A stretch of DNA of 64,000 nt from contig DLHG01000013.1 of NCBI GenBank assembly GCA_002483105.1, positions 310,001 to 374,000 on the forward strand, written 5' to 3'. Under the pieces are notes generated by a model that saw only the letters and a list, made by a program, of their open reading frames with translations, had not been told where the DNA came from and did no database searches. The stretch's first letter is position 1. Each line of letters opens with the position of its first letter. Positions 1 through 8,398 of the stretch are shown here, piece after piece. Position numbers and translations under genes: made by a program. This stretch comes from Bacteroidetes bacterium UBA7674. GTDB taxonomy: Bacteria > Bacteroidota > Bacteroidia > Chitinophagales > Chitinophagaceae.

Positions 1-630
1 AGCAACAACCCGCAAAGGGACGATAAGGCTCCCATACACTCAGAAAGACAACGCCCGCAAATAAAGTATGGTGGTAACATCATTAGTGCGGCGCTTATCA
101 ATCTTTCAGAAATGGGTTATGGTGTTGGTCTCGCATATGAGCGTTCACTGGATAAGAGAGGTATGATCAGTTTTTATCTTCCTGTAAATGTTTGCCTGGG
201 TGGACTTGGTAGTAACAATTATAGTTATAATGGTAACTATAATTCACGCAACCGTACTATCTACCAGTTCCTGCCGGGAGTAAAATTCTATCCTACCGGA
301 AACCAGGGCAAAGTACGTTATGCTGTTGGCCCTCAACTGGTGTACGAAACAGGAACTATCGAAAGGGAACAGTGGATATACGACCCCTTAAGTTCATGGG
401 GTGGTGGTGGATACTACCAAACGGGAAATGTAGATATGAGCAAGCTGGGTGTAATGATCAATAACTCGGTGAACATGTATCCTACACAGCACTTGTTCAT
501 TGGCCTTGACCTTGGCCTCGGTCTTCCTTACAGCCATAAAGAAGAGAACCTTTCTACAGGTGTTATGGAAGAAAGAGGAACGGACGCTCCATTGGTGCAG
601 TTCAACTTCCGTTTCGGTTTCAGATTTTAG
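1..630 (+). CDS. Outer-membrane beta-barrel protein (5' truncated by window)
   Basis: The reading frame is open from base 1, so the true start lies upstream and only the last 209 residues are visible. The visible part has alternating hydrophobic/aromatic strands, Gly/Tyr/Asn-rich loops (for example near 230-250) and a C-terminus ending in ...FRFGFRF with a terminal Phe. That pattern is typical of small outer-membrane barrels. The first ATG in frame is at 112, but the coding pattern continues upstream of it. A strong hairpin with a T-run follows at 654-685. No specific function can be assigned. Confidence 0.75.
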   Translation, partial: SNNPQRDDKAPIHSERQRPQIKYGGNIISAALINLSEMGYGVGLAYERSLDKRGMISFYLPVNVCLGGLGSNNYSYNGNYNSRNRTIYQFLPGVKFYPTGNQGKVRYAVGPQLVYETGTIEREQWIYDPLSSWGGGGYYQTGNVDMSKLGVMINNSVNMYPTQHLFIGLDLGLGLPYSHKEENLSTGVMEERGTDAPLVQFNFRFGFRF

Positions 631-653
631 TACAATTCTATCTCTATAATACG

Positions 654-685
654 ATAGCTCTGCATAAACGCAGGGCTATTTTTTT
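654..685 (+). terminator. Rho-independent terminator after the barrel gene
   Basis: A 10-bp stem (654-663 with 670-679, one G-T pair) with a 6-nt loop is followed directly by a run of seven or more T. It lies 24 bp after the stop codon of the upstream gene. Confidence 0.8.
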
Positions 686-742
686 GTGGTAGCGTCCTCA
701 CGGCTTTCTGCCGTCAGCACGCGTTATGTGCTCAATGCTCAA

Positions 743-1297
743 TCAATACAACGGGTTTGCCACCATGTGAAATACGGAGTTGATCTCTACTGTTGTGCCC
801 GGTGCAGGTACACGATTAAAGTGGCCTACCAGTTTTATGTTCATCACATCAGCGAGGAAGTATGGTTTCAGGCTTTGTTGACTGCAGGTGAGCGCCAGGC
901 TATCGCCACCAACCCTGCCTAAAGAGTAAGCAGCCAATACCTCCGGTTGCCCTTGTGCAGATATATATACCCGCACGGTATCGAGGAAGTCAATGCTTTC
1001 TGTAGAGGGGGAGAGTATTTTCATCATAAGTTTAGAGAGCTGCACACTTACAATATTGTCAGCATCGGTATTGTACTCGGCCATATATTGGCGGGAATTG
1101 GTCGTTATCCCAATCGGGCCAATGGTAGCTTTATAACCACCAAACGGTATGGGTACACCTTCTTCATACACCACAGGCATAGTTACCTGGGTACTGTAAG
1201 GAATGTCTATATTAATGTTAGCCAGGCTCTTCAGCTTCTTACACCCGAATACAGGCAGGGTCGCCAATGCCAGTATTCCTATCACTATCCGCTTCAT
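743..1297 (-). CDS. Putative lipoprotein of unknown function
   Basis: The protein has 184 residues. The N-terminus MKRIVIGILALATLPVFGC is a lipoprotein signal with the lipobox Cys at residue 19, followed by Lys-Lys-Leu, so it should be lipid-anchored in the periplasm or outer membrane. The rest is beta-rich without a family motif that I recognise. It is convergent with the preceding barrel gene and divergent from mtaB, 75 bp apart. It is a small secreted lipoprotein; the function is unknown. Confidence 0.7.
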   Translation of the reverse strand: MKRIVIGILALATLPVFGCKKLKSLANINIDIPYSTQVTMPVVYEEGVPIPFGGYKATIGPIGITTNSRQYMAEYNTDADNIVSVQLSKLMMKILSPSTESIDFLDTVRVYISAQGQPEVLAAYSLGRVGGDSLALTCSQQSLKPYFLADVMNIKLVGHFNRVPAPGTTVEINSVFHMVANPLY

Positions 1298-1357
1298 AGT
1301 ATCATCCTTTTATGGGTAACAGGTATAATATCGAGCCAGCAATAGCCAAAATATGCC

Positions 1358-1365
1358 TAAATTTG
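1358..1365 (+). promoter_or_regulatory. Bacteroidota -7 promoter element of mtaB
   Basis: TAAATTTG matches the phylum consensus TAnnTTTG and ends 7 bp before the mtaB ATG. No TTG was seen at the -33 spacing. If the element is used, transcription would start at or almost at the start codon, giving a leaderless or nearly leaderless mRNA. Confidence 0.4.
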
Positions 1366-1372
1366 CGCCCTC

Positions 1373-2647
1373 ATGTCAGTAAAGACAGTCGCATTTCATA
1401 CACTGGGCTGCAAGCTCAACTATTCAGAAACTTCCACACTTAGCCGCACGCTGGAAGCGGATGGCTTTGTGCAAAAGGATTTTGAAGAGAAGGCCGACGT
1501 ATATGTGATCAATACCTGCTCTGTAACTGACAATGCCGATAAAGAATGCCGCTATCTTGTCCGTAAGATACAGAGGCGCGCACCGGAGTCGCTGGTGGTG
1601 ATCACCGGCTGCTATGCACAACTGAAACCCAAAGAGATCGCTGCAATAGAAGGGGTGGACCTGGTATTAGGTGCTGCTGAAAAATTCAACATATCCCAAC
1701 ACCTCCGTGAACTCTCTAAAGGTGACAGCGCCAAAATATGTTCCTGCGACATAGAGGAAGTGCAGGGTTTCAATAGCTCTTATTCGCTTAATGACCGCAC
1801 CCGTACTTTCTTAAAGGTGCAGGACGGTTGTGATTATAACTGTGCTTTCTGTACTATCCCATTAGCACGTGGGCATAGTCGCAGTGATAGTATAGAAGGG
1901 GTGCTCCGCAATGTGCGGGAACTGGCCGCAACAGGAACCAAAGAAATAGTGCTGACAGGTATCAACCTGGGAGACTTTGGTAAAGGCTACGATGGCGGTA
2001 AAAAACGTGAAGAGTCTTTTTATGAATTGGTACAGGAGTTGGATAAAGTAGAAGGGATAGAACGCTACCGCATTTCATCTATTGAGCCGAACCTGCTGAC
2101 CGATGAAATAATAGAATTCGTGGCGCAGAGCAAGAAGTTCATGCCACACTTTCATATTCCATTGCAAAGCGGAAGTAATAAGATACTGGGTGCTATGCGC
2201 CGCCGCTACAAGCGTGAATTATATGTAGAGCGCATAGAAAAGATAAAAGCACTGATGCCGCATTGCTGCATTGGGGTGGACGTGATCGTTGGTTTCCCTA
2301 CGGAGAGCGATGAGGATTTCAAAGACACTTTCGATTTCCTGCATGGCCTTGATGTTTCTTACTTTCACGTGTTCACTTACTCTGAGCGCGATAACACTTT
2401 GGCTATTGATATGAAGCCTGTAGTGCCTGTGAACGTCCGCCATGAGCGCAACAAATCCCTCCGCAATCTTTCTTACCAGAAGATGCAATACTTCACCGCC
2501 CAACACCAGGGCGAGACCCGCAAGGTTCTGTTTGAGATAGCCTCAAAGAACGGCATGATGGACGGCTACACCGATAACTACATCAAGGTCACCACTCCTT
2601 ACAGGGAAGAATGGGTGAACGGGATAGTGGAGTGGAAGCTGGGATAA
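1373..2647 (+). CDS. mtaB: tRNA t6A37 methylthiotransferase MtaB
   Basis: This radical-SAM enzyme converts t6A37 of tRNAs reading ANN codons to ms2t6A. It has 424 residues, normal for the family. The N-terminal methylthiotransferase domain holds its conserved cysteines (TLGC, Cys13; NTCSVT; TGCYAQ). The radical-SAM CxxxCxxC motif is Cys153/Cys157/Cys160, and a TRAM-like tail follows. The motifs TLGCKLN and VTDNADKEC distinguish MtaB from MiaB (a miaB gene lies at 22315-23739) and from RimO. The start is ATG 1373, with a promoter-like element just upstream. It appears monocistronic. Confidence 0.93.
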   Translation: MSVKTVAFHTLGCKLNYSETSTLSRTLEADGFVQKDFEEKADVYVINTCSVTDNADKECRYLVRKIQRRAPESLVVITGCYAQLKPKEIAAIEGVDLVLGAAEKFNISQHLRELSKGDSAKICSCDIEEVQGFNSSYSLNDRTRTFLKVQDGCDYNCAFCTIPLARGHSRSDSIEGVLRNVRELAATGTKEIVLTGINLGDFGKGYDGGKKREESFYELVQELDKVEGIERYRISSIEPNLLTDEIIEFVAQSKKFMPHFHIPLQSGSNKILGAMRRRYKRELYVERIEKIKALMPHCCIGVDVIVGFPTESDEDFKDTFDFLHGLDVSYFHVFTYSERDNTLAIDMKPVVPVNVRHERNKSLRNLSYQKMQYFTAQHQGETRKVLFEIASKNGMMDGYTDNYIKVTTPYREEWVNGIVEWKLG

Positions 2648-2713
2648 TGACTTTAAGCAGTGATATATATTAAGGAATATAGTTTGTAACTTCATCCGAA
2701 ACAACTAAATAGG

Positions 2714-4321
2714 ATGAAAGCAATTATACGTTCTCTTGCAGTTACTATTGGTTTCTTATCTACTTTGGGCAGTGCTAATGCCAATCTGATAAATGCTAAT
2801 TCGTCCAACTATACCACATTCCTGACTACGCTGGTTGCCGGTGATACACTAAAATTGGCCCCGGGGACATATACAGGTAATCTTACGCTCAATAACAGAA
2901 ACGGTACTGCGGCACAACCCATAGTGATACTGGGGAGCGGGAATGCAACGTCTTTCACCGGGCAGTCATGCTGCAATACTGTGAGCATTACCAAATGCTC
3001 TTATCTTGTTATCAGTAGCCTGCAACTGGATGGTAATAATGAAGCAATTGATGCCGTGAAGGCTGAAGGAACGGCTGGCAACTTTGCGCATCATATCACT
3101 ATTCAATATCTCCATATTATCAACTACGGCTCTGACCAACAGAATGTCGGTATCAGTACAAAATGTTCTGCATGGGATTGGGTGATCAGGAAGAATAAGA
3201 TCATTGGTGCAGGTACAGGACTTTATCTTGGTAATTCTAATGGCAACCAACCGTTTGTAAACGGAACAATTGAGTATAACTATATAGCGAATACTGTTGG
3301 CTACAACATGGAGATAAAGCATCAGCTTAATGGTGTGCGTGACAGCTTTCCCGGAACATCTGTGAATGGCAAGACGATCATCAGGCACAATGTATTTACT
3401 AAGGATAATACTTCTTCTACAGGCGGCAATGCAAGGCCTAATGTATTGGTAGGTGGCTTCCCGACAACAGGGTGGGGCGCAACTGACCATTACGAGATAT
3501 ACGGCAACTTTTTTTACAATAATCCGGTAGAGGCATTGTTCCAGGGGACGGGTAATATCATTATGTACAACAACATTCTTGTCAATCATTTTGATCCACC
3601 CGGTTTCTCTGCCATTGCTCTGCAAACACATAACGGTGTGAGCCCGCAGAACATAAAACTGTTTCACAACACAATGTGGGCAATGAATACAGCAGGTGGT
3701 ATTAAACAAACCGGGGCGAGTACAAGCTTTAGCCAATACTGCTATAGCAATGCGGTATTTACACCAAATGCGATCACAGGTTTTACAAATGCACTGGATA
3801 ATGTTACTGACCTCTACGCCAATGCATCAACGCATGTGCTTTCTGCAACGCCGGCTATTACCACACTTGACCTGTATCCCAAAACGGGCCAACTTATGGG
3901 TACGTTAACGCCGTCAACATTGTTTAGTACTTTCATCGACTGGAACAAAGACTTCAATGGTGGTACTTACAACTGGACATATCGCGGCGCTTACTCGGGC
4001 TGCTGCACAAATCCCGGATGGCATTTGCAGCTTGATACAATGACGCAACAGTCAGTGCCTGCCAGTGTCTATACTCTTTCCTTGAATGCTGATGTAAAAG
4101 TATATCCTAACCCGGCCACAACCGAGCTATTAATAACAACGAACCATGGTGCATTTACAAAGGCAGTAATATCAGACCAGCTCGGAAGAAAGGTGCTATC
4201 ACAAAAGATAGTTTCGACGACAACAAAGATCAATATCGTCAACTTGCCTGCCGGCGTTTATAATGTAAGCCTTGAAGGCGCAAACGGTAATACCGTAACG
4301 CGATTTGTGAAAGTTCAGTAG
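2714..4321 (+). CDS. Secreted parallel beta-helix protein with type IX sorting domain
   Basis: The protein has 535 residues with a signal peptide (residues 1-23, ending ANA). Next comes a segment typical of pectate-lyase-like folds (AGDTLKLAPGTYTGNLTL, about residues 40-60), then Asn-rich right-handed beta-helix coils to about residue 380. From about residue 463 a Por-type sorting domain begins (YPNPATTEL, then DQLGRKV, then LPAGVYNVSL). It is probably exported and released or attached by the type IX system. A polysaccharide lyase role is possible, but I see no catalytic residues that settle it. It ends 7 bp from the convergent gene at 4329. The protein encoded at 54529-55926 has the same architecture. 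Confidence 0.85.
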   Translation: MKAIIRSLAVTIGFLSTLGSANANLINANSSNYTTFLTTLVAGDTLKLAPGTYTGNLTLNNRNGTAAQPIVILGSGNATSFTGQSCCNTVSITKCSYLVISSLQLDGNNEAIDAVKAEGTAGNFAHHITIQYLHIINYGSDQQNVGISTKCSAWDWVIRKNKIIGAGTGLYLGNSNGNQPFVNGTIEYNYIANTVGYNMEIKHQLNGVRDSFPGTSVNGKTIIRHNVFTKDNTSSTGGNARPNVLVGGFPTTGWGATDHYEIYGNFFYNNPVEALFQGTGNIIMYNNILVNHFDPPGFSAIALQTHNGVSPQNIKLFHNTMWAMNTAGGIKQTGASTSFSQYCYSNAVFTPNAITGFTNALDNVTDLYANASTHVLSATPAITTLDLYPKTGQLMGTLTPSTLFSTFIDWNKDFNGGTYNWTYRGAYSGCCTNPGWHLQLDTMTQQSVPASVYTLSLNADVKVYPNPATTELLITTNHGAFTKAVISDQLGRKVLSQKIVSTTTKINIVNLPAGVYNVSLEGANGNTVTRFVKVQ

Positions 4322-4328
4322 TGGATGA

Positions 4329-5708
4329 TCATTCTACCGCAAGCTTTTTTGTAACGATTTGATGCTCTGTCAGGAATTGAATAAAGTATATTCCCTTACT
4401 GAGGTTCGACACATCTATCTTATCTACAGCACCATAAGACGAAATGAGTTTCCCCGTTATATCATACAGTTCAATAGCCAGGATAGCATCACTATGCTGT
4501 AGGTACACAACACTATTTGCGGGGTTGGGATAAATGATGATGTCCTGCTTATTTTTTGAAATGACATTGTTACTTGACAGCGTACCATCAGGGCCTGTTT
4601 TTACGAGCACGATATTGATATTGCCGTTGTCATTTCCTATGCCTGACATGATATATCCGCCATCAGAGGTTTGCTTTACAGAATAACCGAATTCACTGTT
4701 CATTTCGTCAAATTTCTGATGCCAATCCTCATCGCCGTTGATATCTGTTTTGATGAGATAAAAGTTGGAAGTATTGTCCATGCCAAATACAGCATAGCCA
4801 CCATCATTTGTTTTAGCTACAGAATACGACCAGCCACAAGGCCCATCTGTGTATTCTTCGTGCCAGAGCAGGTTTCCGGTCTCATCCAGTTCGGCCAATA
4901 AAGGTTGCGAACAGCCACTCATATTACTGTAGCCGGATAAGATGATGTGGCCATCAGCATTCGCCTTTACATCATAAGCCGTAGAGTAGTCTATGCTGCT
5001 GAGAATTTTCGTCCATAAGGTATCGCCATATTTATCTGTTTTGATGACGTATGTGGAAGCACCCCAGGTGGCAACATTGATACTTCCTGCTATCACAAAA
5101 CCACTATCGGGTGTTTGATCTACGGCATACCCATATTGCTGATCTCCGCTGGGATAATTCCTGGTCCAGAGTGTATCACCGAGGCTGTCGGTTCTTATTA
5201 AATAGAAATTGGAAATTGCAGTGCCGAACATCTCATTCCAGCCACCGATGATAAAGCCGTGGTCGAAAGTTTCTTTTACCTGCATTCCACGCTGGCGATA
5301 GTCGCCGCCATATTTTTGCATCCATAACTGGTTACCTGCAGTATCTACCTTTACAAGACATACATCATAATTTTGAGGCAGAGTATATACCGCGACACCT
5401 ACCATCATCAGGTTACCGTCGGAGGTGTGGATGATATTATCGAAACCTATATCGAGAGAACTGTTAGTTACGTAGGTCTTTGTCCATACCTCATTGCCAT
5501 ACTTATCAGTGCGCATTAAAAGACCTTCGCCGATAATAGGATTGGTATGTACCAGGGCTCCTGCTACATAATAGCCACTATCCGCAGCCTGTATCACAGA
5601 CTGGCCATATTCGTTCATATTCGCAACGCCGTAGTTCTTCTGAAAAGATATCTGGGAGTACGCGTTTTGTGTGCAAACTAAGGCAATGAGTAGTAACAGT
5701 TTTTTCAT
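4329..5708 (-). CDS. Secreted delta-60-like repeat protein with type IX sorting domain
   Basis: The protein has 459 residues with the signal peptide MKKLLLLIALVCTQNAYSQ. About seven units of 45-55 residues follow, each with a D-x-G-(Y/F)-x-(I/V)-(A/G)-G strand pair and a (L/V)-(I/V)-(K/R)-T-D-x-x-G-D-x-x-W motif. This is the pattern of beta-propeller-like delta-60 repeats in Bacteroidota exoproteins. The sorting domain starts near residue 392 (IYPNPANSV) and ends KKLAVE. It is probably a surface or extracellular protein; ligand and activity are unknown. It is divergent from the barrel gene at 5824. Confidence 0.85.
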   Translation of the reverse strand: MKKLLLLIALVCTQNAYSQISFQKNYGVANMNEYGQSVIQAADSGYYVAGALVHTNPIIGEGLLMRTDKYGNEVWTKTYVTNSSLDIGFDNIIHTSDGNLMMVGVAVYTLPQNYDVCLVKVDTAGNQLWMQKYGGDYRQRGMQVKETFDHGFIIGGWNEMFGTAISNFYLIRTDSLGDTLWTRNYPSGDQQYGYAVDQTPDSGFVIAGSINVATWGASTYVIKTDKYGDTLWTKILSSIDYSTAYDVKANADGHIILSGYSNMSGCSQPLLAELDETGNLLWHEEYTDGPCGWSYSVAKTNDGGYAVFGMDNTSNFYLIKTDINGDEDWHQKFDEMNSEFGYSVKQTSDGGYIMSGIGNDNGNINIVLVKTGPDGTLSSNNVISKNKQDIIIYPNPANSVVYLQHSDAILAIELYDITGKLISSYGAVDKIDVSNLSKGIYFIQFLTEHQIVTKKLAVE

Positions 5709-5823
5709 GACAGTACTTTAAATATATAAAGTTCCTGTTTTATTATCATATTATGATTGGACAATGTGCGTAAATTATGGTACTATCTGACAATAAGTTG
5801 CCGTTAGCTTCCGTTCTTAACGC

Positions 5824-6420
5824 ATGAAGAGAACCCTACTTGTCCTTTTGTTAAGCCCGTTATTCTCAAATGCCCAGTTATTGGAAATTACTGCCGGTGC
5901 AGGGCCTGTTGTTCACAGTTTTAACGTCAGGAATGAACCCATAAATCCTAATGTAGAAAGTAACGCACTTATCGGATACAATGCTTCGGCAGCAGTAACC
6001 GTAAAAATCCCTTACAACTTGCGTGTCGGACTATCTGCTTCTGTACTCGGGATTAGTTATAACCACAGTTTCGCAGGCACTGTTATCAATGAATCCCGAA
6101 TATCTGCTAAGCCCATACTCTTTGAGGCTCAGATCATTTCACGCAACCATTTTAAAAAAATTGATCTAGACTTGGGTATCCTGGCAGGGATTTGTGGAAA
6201 TAAAACGACTAAAAGCAGGTCAATACAAAATGGCTCTGATAAGGTAATATATCATACCAATACATGGTATGCGTACGGCGTCATCGCAAGTCTTCAATAT
6301 AATTTATCCAAAAGATTCGCTTTTGGCGCCGATATTCAGCCTAAACTTATCTCAGGAATGCCGGTAAAACGTAACGTTTTCGTCATGCCCTTACTAGTGA
6401 AGGGGACAATCAAAATTTAA
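5824..6420 (+). CDS. Small outer-membrane beta-barrel (porin-like) protein
   Basis: The protein has 198 residues with a signal peptide (MKRTLLVLLLSPLFSNAQ). Eight or so amphipathic strands with alternating small/hydrophobic residues follow, for example LEITAGAGPVVHSF and ASAAVTVKIPYNLRVGLSASV. The pattern matches the OmpA-like/opacity-type eight-stranded barrel superfamily common in this phylum. It is a single gene; 115 bp separate it from the divergent secreted-repeat gene. The partner or substrate is unknown. Confidence 0.7.
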   Translation: MKRTLLVLLLSPLFSNAQLLEITAGAGPVVHSFNVRNEPINPNVESNALIGYNASAAVTVKIPYNLRVGLSASVLGISYNHSFAGTVINESRISAKPILFEAQIISRNHFKKIDLDLGILAGICGNKTTKSRSIQNGSDKVIYHTNTWYAYGVIASLQYNLSKRFAFGADIQPKLISGMPVKRNVFVMPLLVKGTIKI

Positions 6421-6569
6421 AATACAGGTGCTTGTCGCGGAAAGCTGTTGGTCAGGCGACCAACAACTGCGGCAGTGATCGCAATTAGTGTCTGTACTGC
6501 TCTTCGCCGCCGGTAAGCGATCACGGGGACGGAAAAGACGTCAGCAATAGCCACATTTGAATACGTGTA
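6421..6569. other. GC-richer intergenic segment with hairpins and a CYTH-like remnant
   Basis: There is no complete gene here. It holds an 8-bp hairpin (6446-6453 with 6458-6465) and a longer-range inverted repeat (GTGATCGC near 6475 with GCGATCAC near 6523). Bases 6544-6564 match 19 of 21 bases of the 3' part of the CYTH gene about 1 kb away (7574-7594). On the minus strand both would encode YSNVAIA. It may be a decayed duplicate. Confidence 0.4.
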
Positions 6570-7508
6570 TTATTTAAGTTTGATCGTTTGGGCCAGTGCT
6601 TTTATTTCTCTAAGATTGGCTTCCATATCCGAATTGATCAATCCCTGTATAATGATACTTTTCACCTTTCCCTTTAGCACCATTTGATATAGCATACATT
6701 CCTTGCCATTCATCATTCCCATTACCTCTGTTTGATAAGCTTCATATCCATTTACATTATCTGCGGAAGTATTGTTCGTGCTTTTCAGTGTAAAGCCTTT
6801 TTTCTGAAGACTCTCAAGGCTCATATCGGATAGATCCTTTGCTGTTCTTGTTCCGTCTGTCGGTACTGTTGTCACCAGTACCAATGCTTTATCGTTTGAG
6901 TCTTCATCGTCCTTTCCGTCAATAGTATAAATGAAAAGCCCGGCACTTGAGTTGGCAAATTTGAACTTAGACCTTGTTTCATCAAGTTTAAAAGCAGCTG
7001 TGGCAAATGGATCTATTTTAGTATTCTTGTCATAGTAGATGGTGTAGATAGCTTGTTTTATTTCATTTGCTATTTTTTCATCAGCGGCGGGGTATACGGC
7101 CATTGCTAATGTGGAAAAACTATTATCGCCAAAAACAAGGTTGGTGCTGTTGATAGTAGTATTGGGCTTGTTATAAACAGCATACTTCGCCGAATATTCA
7201 TTGAGTTTGAATTCTTTATAATCCAATACTTTCATTCCCTTGCCCTCAAATTTTTCTTTGCTGAATGTTGCGGCGTTCTTGCTGAAGTCGCCACCGATCA
7301 TATCCATGATCTGTATCGCGTTATTCTCACCTTTTTGCAGTCCGGTGAATGATGATGATAAAGTGAACCCGGGAGGTGGGATAATATATAGCCTGGTGCC
7401 GGGAATATTAATATGGTTGGCTGTTTTGGTGCTACTGATATTGTTCGTATTCTGTGCAAATAGCGGAGATGAAGCAAGGAGTACTAAGGTTAACAGGAGA
7501 TTTTTCAT
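6570..7508 (-). CDS. Secreted protein of unknown function
   Basis: The protein has 312 residues from ATG 7508, chosen because it gives a clean signal peptide (MKNLLLTLVLLASSPLFAQ); the frame stays open further upstream but without signal character. The mature part looks like a two-domain alpha/beta protein. The first half has a membrane-stress-like pattern (IPGTRLYIIPPPGFTLSSSF), and a similar strand order reappears near residue 180, so it could be an internal duplication. No catalytic motif was seen. It lies 43 bp downstream of the CYTH gene in the same direction, so the two may be co-transcribed. Confidence 0.65.
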   Translation of the reverse strand: MKNLLLTLVLLASSPLFAQNTNNISSTKTANHINIPGTRLYIIPPPGFTLSSSFTGLQKGENNAIQIMDMIGGDFSKNAATFSKEKFEGKGMKVLDYKEFKLNEYSAKYAVYNKPNTTINSTNLVFGDNSFSTLAMAVYPAADEKIANEIKQAIYTIYYDKNTKIDPFATAAFKLDETRSKFKFANSSAGLFIYTIDGKDDEDSNDKALVLVTTVPTDGTRTAKDLSDMSLESLQKKGFTLKSTNNTSADNVNGYEAYQTEVMGMMNGKECMLYQMVLKGKVKSIIIQGLINSDMEANLREIKALAQTIKLK

Positions 7509-7551
7509 TGAGTAATTTTTGATGCACAATATAGTATATAATGATAGTAAG

Positions 7552-8004
7552 TTATAAACCTTTAAGTATTCCGGCAATAGCCACATTAGAGTACCCATCT
7601 TCCTCCGATACATCCTTACCACAAAAATCGGGAACTAACGGAGCATCAGCAGTGTATTCTATCTCCACAATGTTGAACCCTATTTCATCCGGATAGATGT
7701 CGATGTCGAAATGTTGCCCGTTCTTATTCCAGCTATAACGTGTCTTCGGCAGTTTTAATTCTGCCAGGTTGTATAGTGCCAGCCCTTCTTCGTAAGGTAT
7801 CTCGTATTCAAATTCATTGCGGTCGGTAGTGTTGATCTTCTGTTTGTAGCAGAGGAAGGCTTGGGTGCTGTCTATCAGTCGCACGCGTAATTGTCTGTCG
7901 GGCTGTATCATCAGGTATGCCTGGAGGAGTTGATGAACTTCATAGTTGGCCGGAAGTTCGGGCATGTGGTTAAGTATGTATTTGCGTTCGCGCTCGAGGG
8001 ACAT
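7552..8004 (-). CDS. CYTH domain protein (triphosphate tunnel metalloenzyme family)
   Basis: The protein has 150 residues from ATG 8004. The N-terminal signature ExExK is present as Glu4-x-Glu6-x-Lys8 (LERERKYIL). Arg-rich strands (RQLRVRLID) and a basic Lys strand (CYKQKI) follow, then the acidic pair EFEYEIP and VEIEY, as in the CyaB/ThTPase tunnel fold. Members hydrolyse inorganic triphosphate, thiamine triphosphate or other triphosphates; the substrate here is open. The protein should be cytoplasmic. A TTG 21 bp upstream is a less likely start. Confidence 0.82.
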   Translation of the reverse strand: MSLERERKYILNHMPELPANYEVHQLLQAYLMIQPDRQLRVRLIDSTQAFLCYKQKINTTDRNEFEYEIPYEEGLALYNLAELKLPKTRYSWNKNGQHFDIDIYPDEIGFNIVEIEYTADAPLVPDFCGKDVSEEDGYSNVAIAGILKGL

Positions 8005-8037
8005 GATGTGGGATTGAAGATGCAAATATAACTAACA

Positions 8038-8089
8038 CTGGTCGAAGCATTTGCTTCGTGCCAATATAGAGCAAGTATTTACTTGCGAT
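8038..8089 (-). repeat. Double-hairpin dispersed element, copy 1
   Basis: Two short perfect palindromes lie 12 bp apart: 8043-8058 (7-bp stem, TT loop) and 8071-8086 (7-bp stem, TT loop). The whole unit aligns in reverse orientation with 25382-25436. The second hairpin is identical in both copies. The first differs by two compensatory base-pair changes. Confidence 0.8.
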
Positions 8090-8109
8090 GAATTTATTGA
8101 AAAATGAAT

Positions 8110-8187
8110 GTCATGCTGAGCACAGCGAAGCATCTGTCCATACCAGCAGGTAACGTGAGAACAGATCCTTCCTGCATCAGGATGACA
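8110..8187. repeat. MITE-like imperfect inverted repeat
   Basis: The ends are inverted copies (TGTCATGCTGA at 8110-8120 and TCAGGATGACA at 8177-8187, one mismatch). A second inverted pair lies inside (GAAGCATCTGT near 8128 with ACAGATCCTTC near 8161), also one mismatch. The unit could fold into one long hairpin of about 78 nt. Elements with similar TGTCATGCTGAG...CAGGATGACA ends are, to my knowledge, common between genes in Bacteroidota. Confidence 0.65.
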
Positions 8188-8290
8188 AGTGCTATGCATA
8201 CTCACTAAACATATCCACACACGTTTTTATGTAATGCTTTCTTCGTAAATTTACAATCAACAGCTTTGCGCTTTAATCTCGTTCTGAGCA

Positions 8291-8398
8291 TTTACTTTTG
8301 ACGGTAGCAAAGTTTACTTTTGGCGGTAATTTGGTTTACTTTTCTTTACCCAAAGCGGTAGTATAATTTACCCAAGCGGTAGTAAAACGGTAGTTTGG
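8291..8398. repeat. Degenerate 22-bp iteron-like direct repeat array
   Basis: Units begin TTTAC at 8291, 8313, 8335, 8345 and 8367. Four of the five steps hold the 22-bp register (8291, 8313, 8335; then 8345, 8367), with one truncated unit between. Most units carry CGGTA(G/A) 10-11 bp downstream. A further half unit (TTTACTTTTGAACAGATAG) lies at 8452-8470, just before exonuclease III. The function is unknown. Confidence 0.6.

Noticed and set aside
2966..3736. 256-codon frame antisense to the beta-helix gene
   Set aside because: It is a shadow: the plus strand has signal peptide, repeat pattern and sorting domain, while this frame has no recognisable features.
8032..8220. Open frame on the minus strand in the island
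   Set aside because: It runs through the two hairpin repeats; the palindromes explain the frame and there is no protein-like composition.
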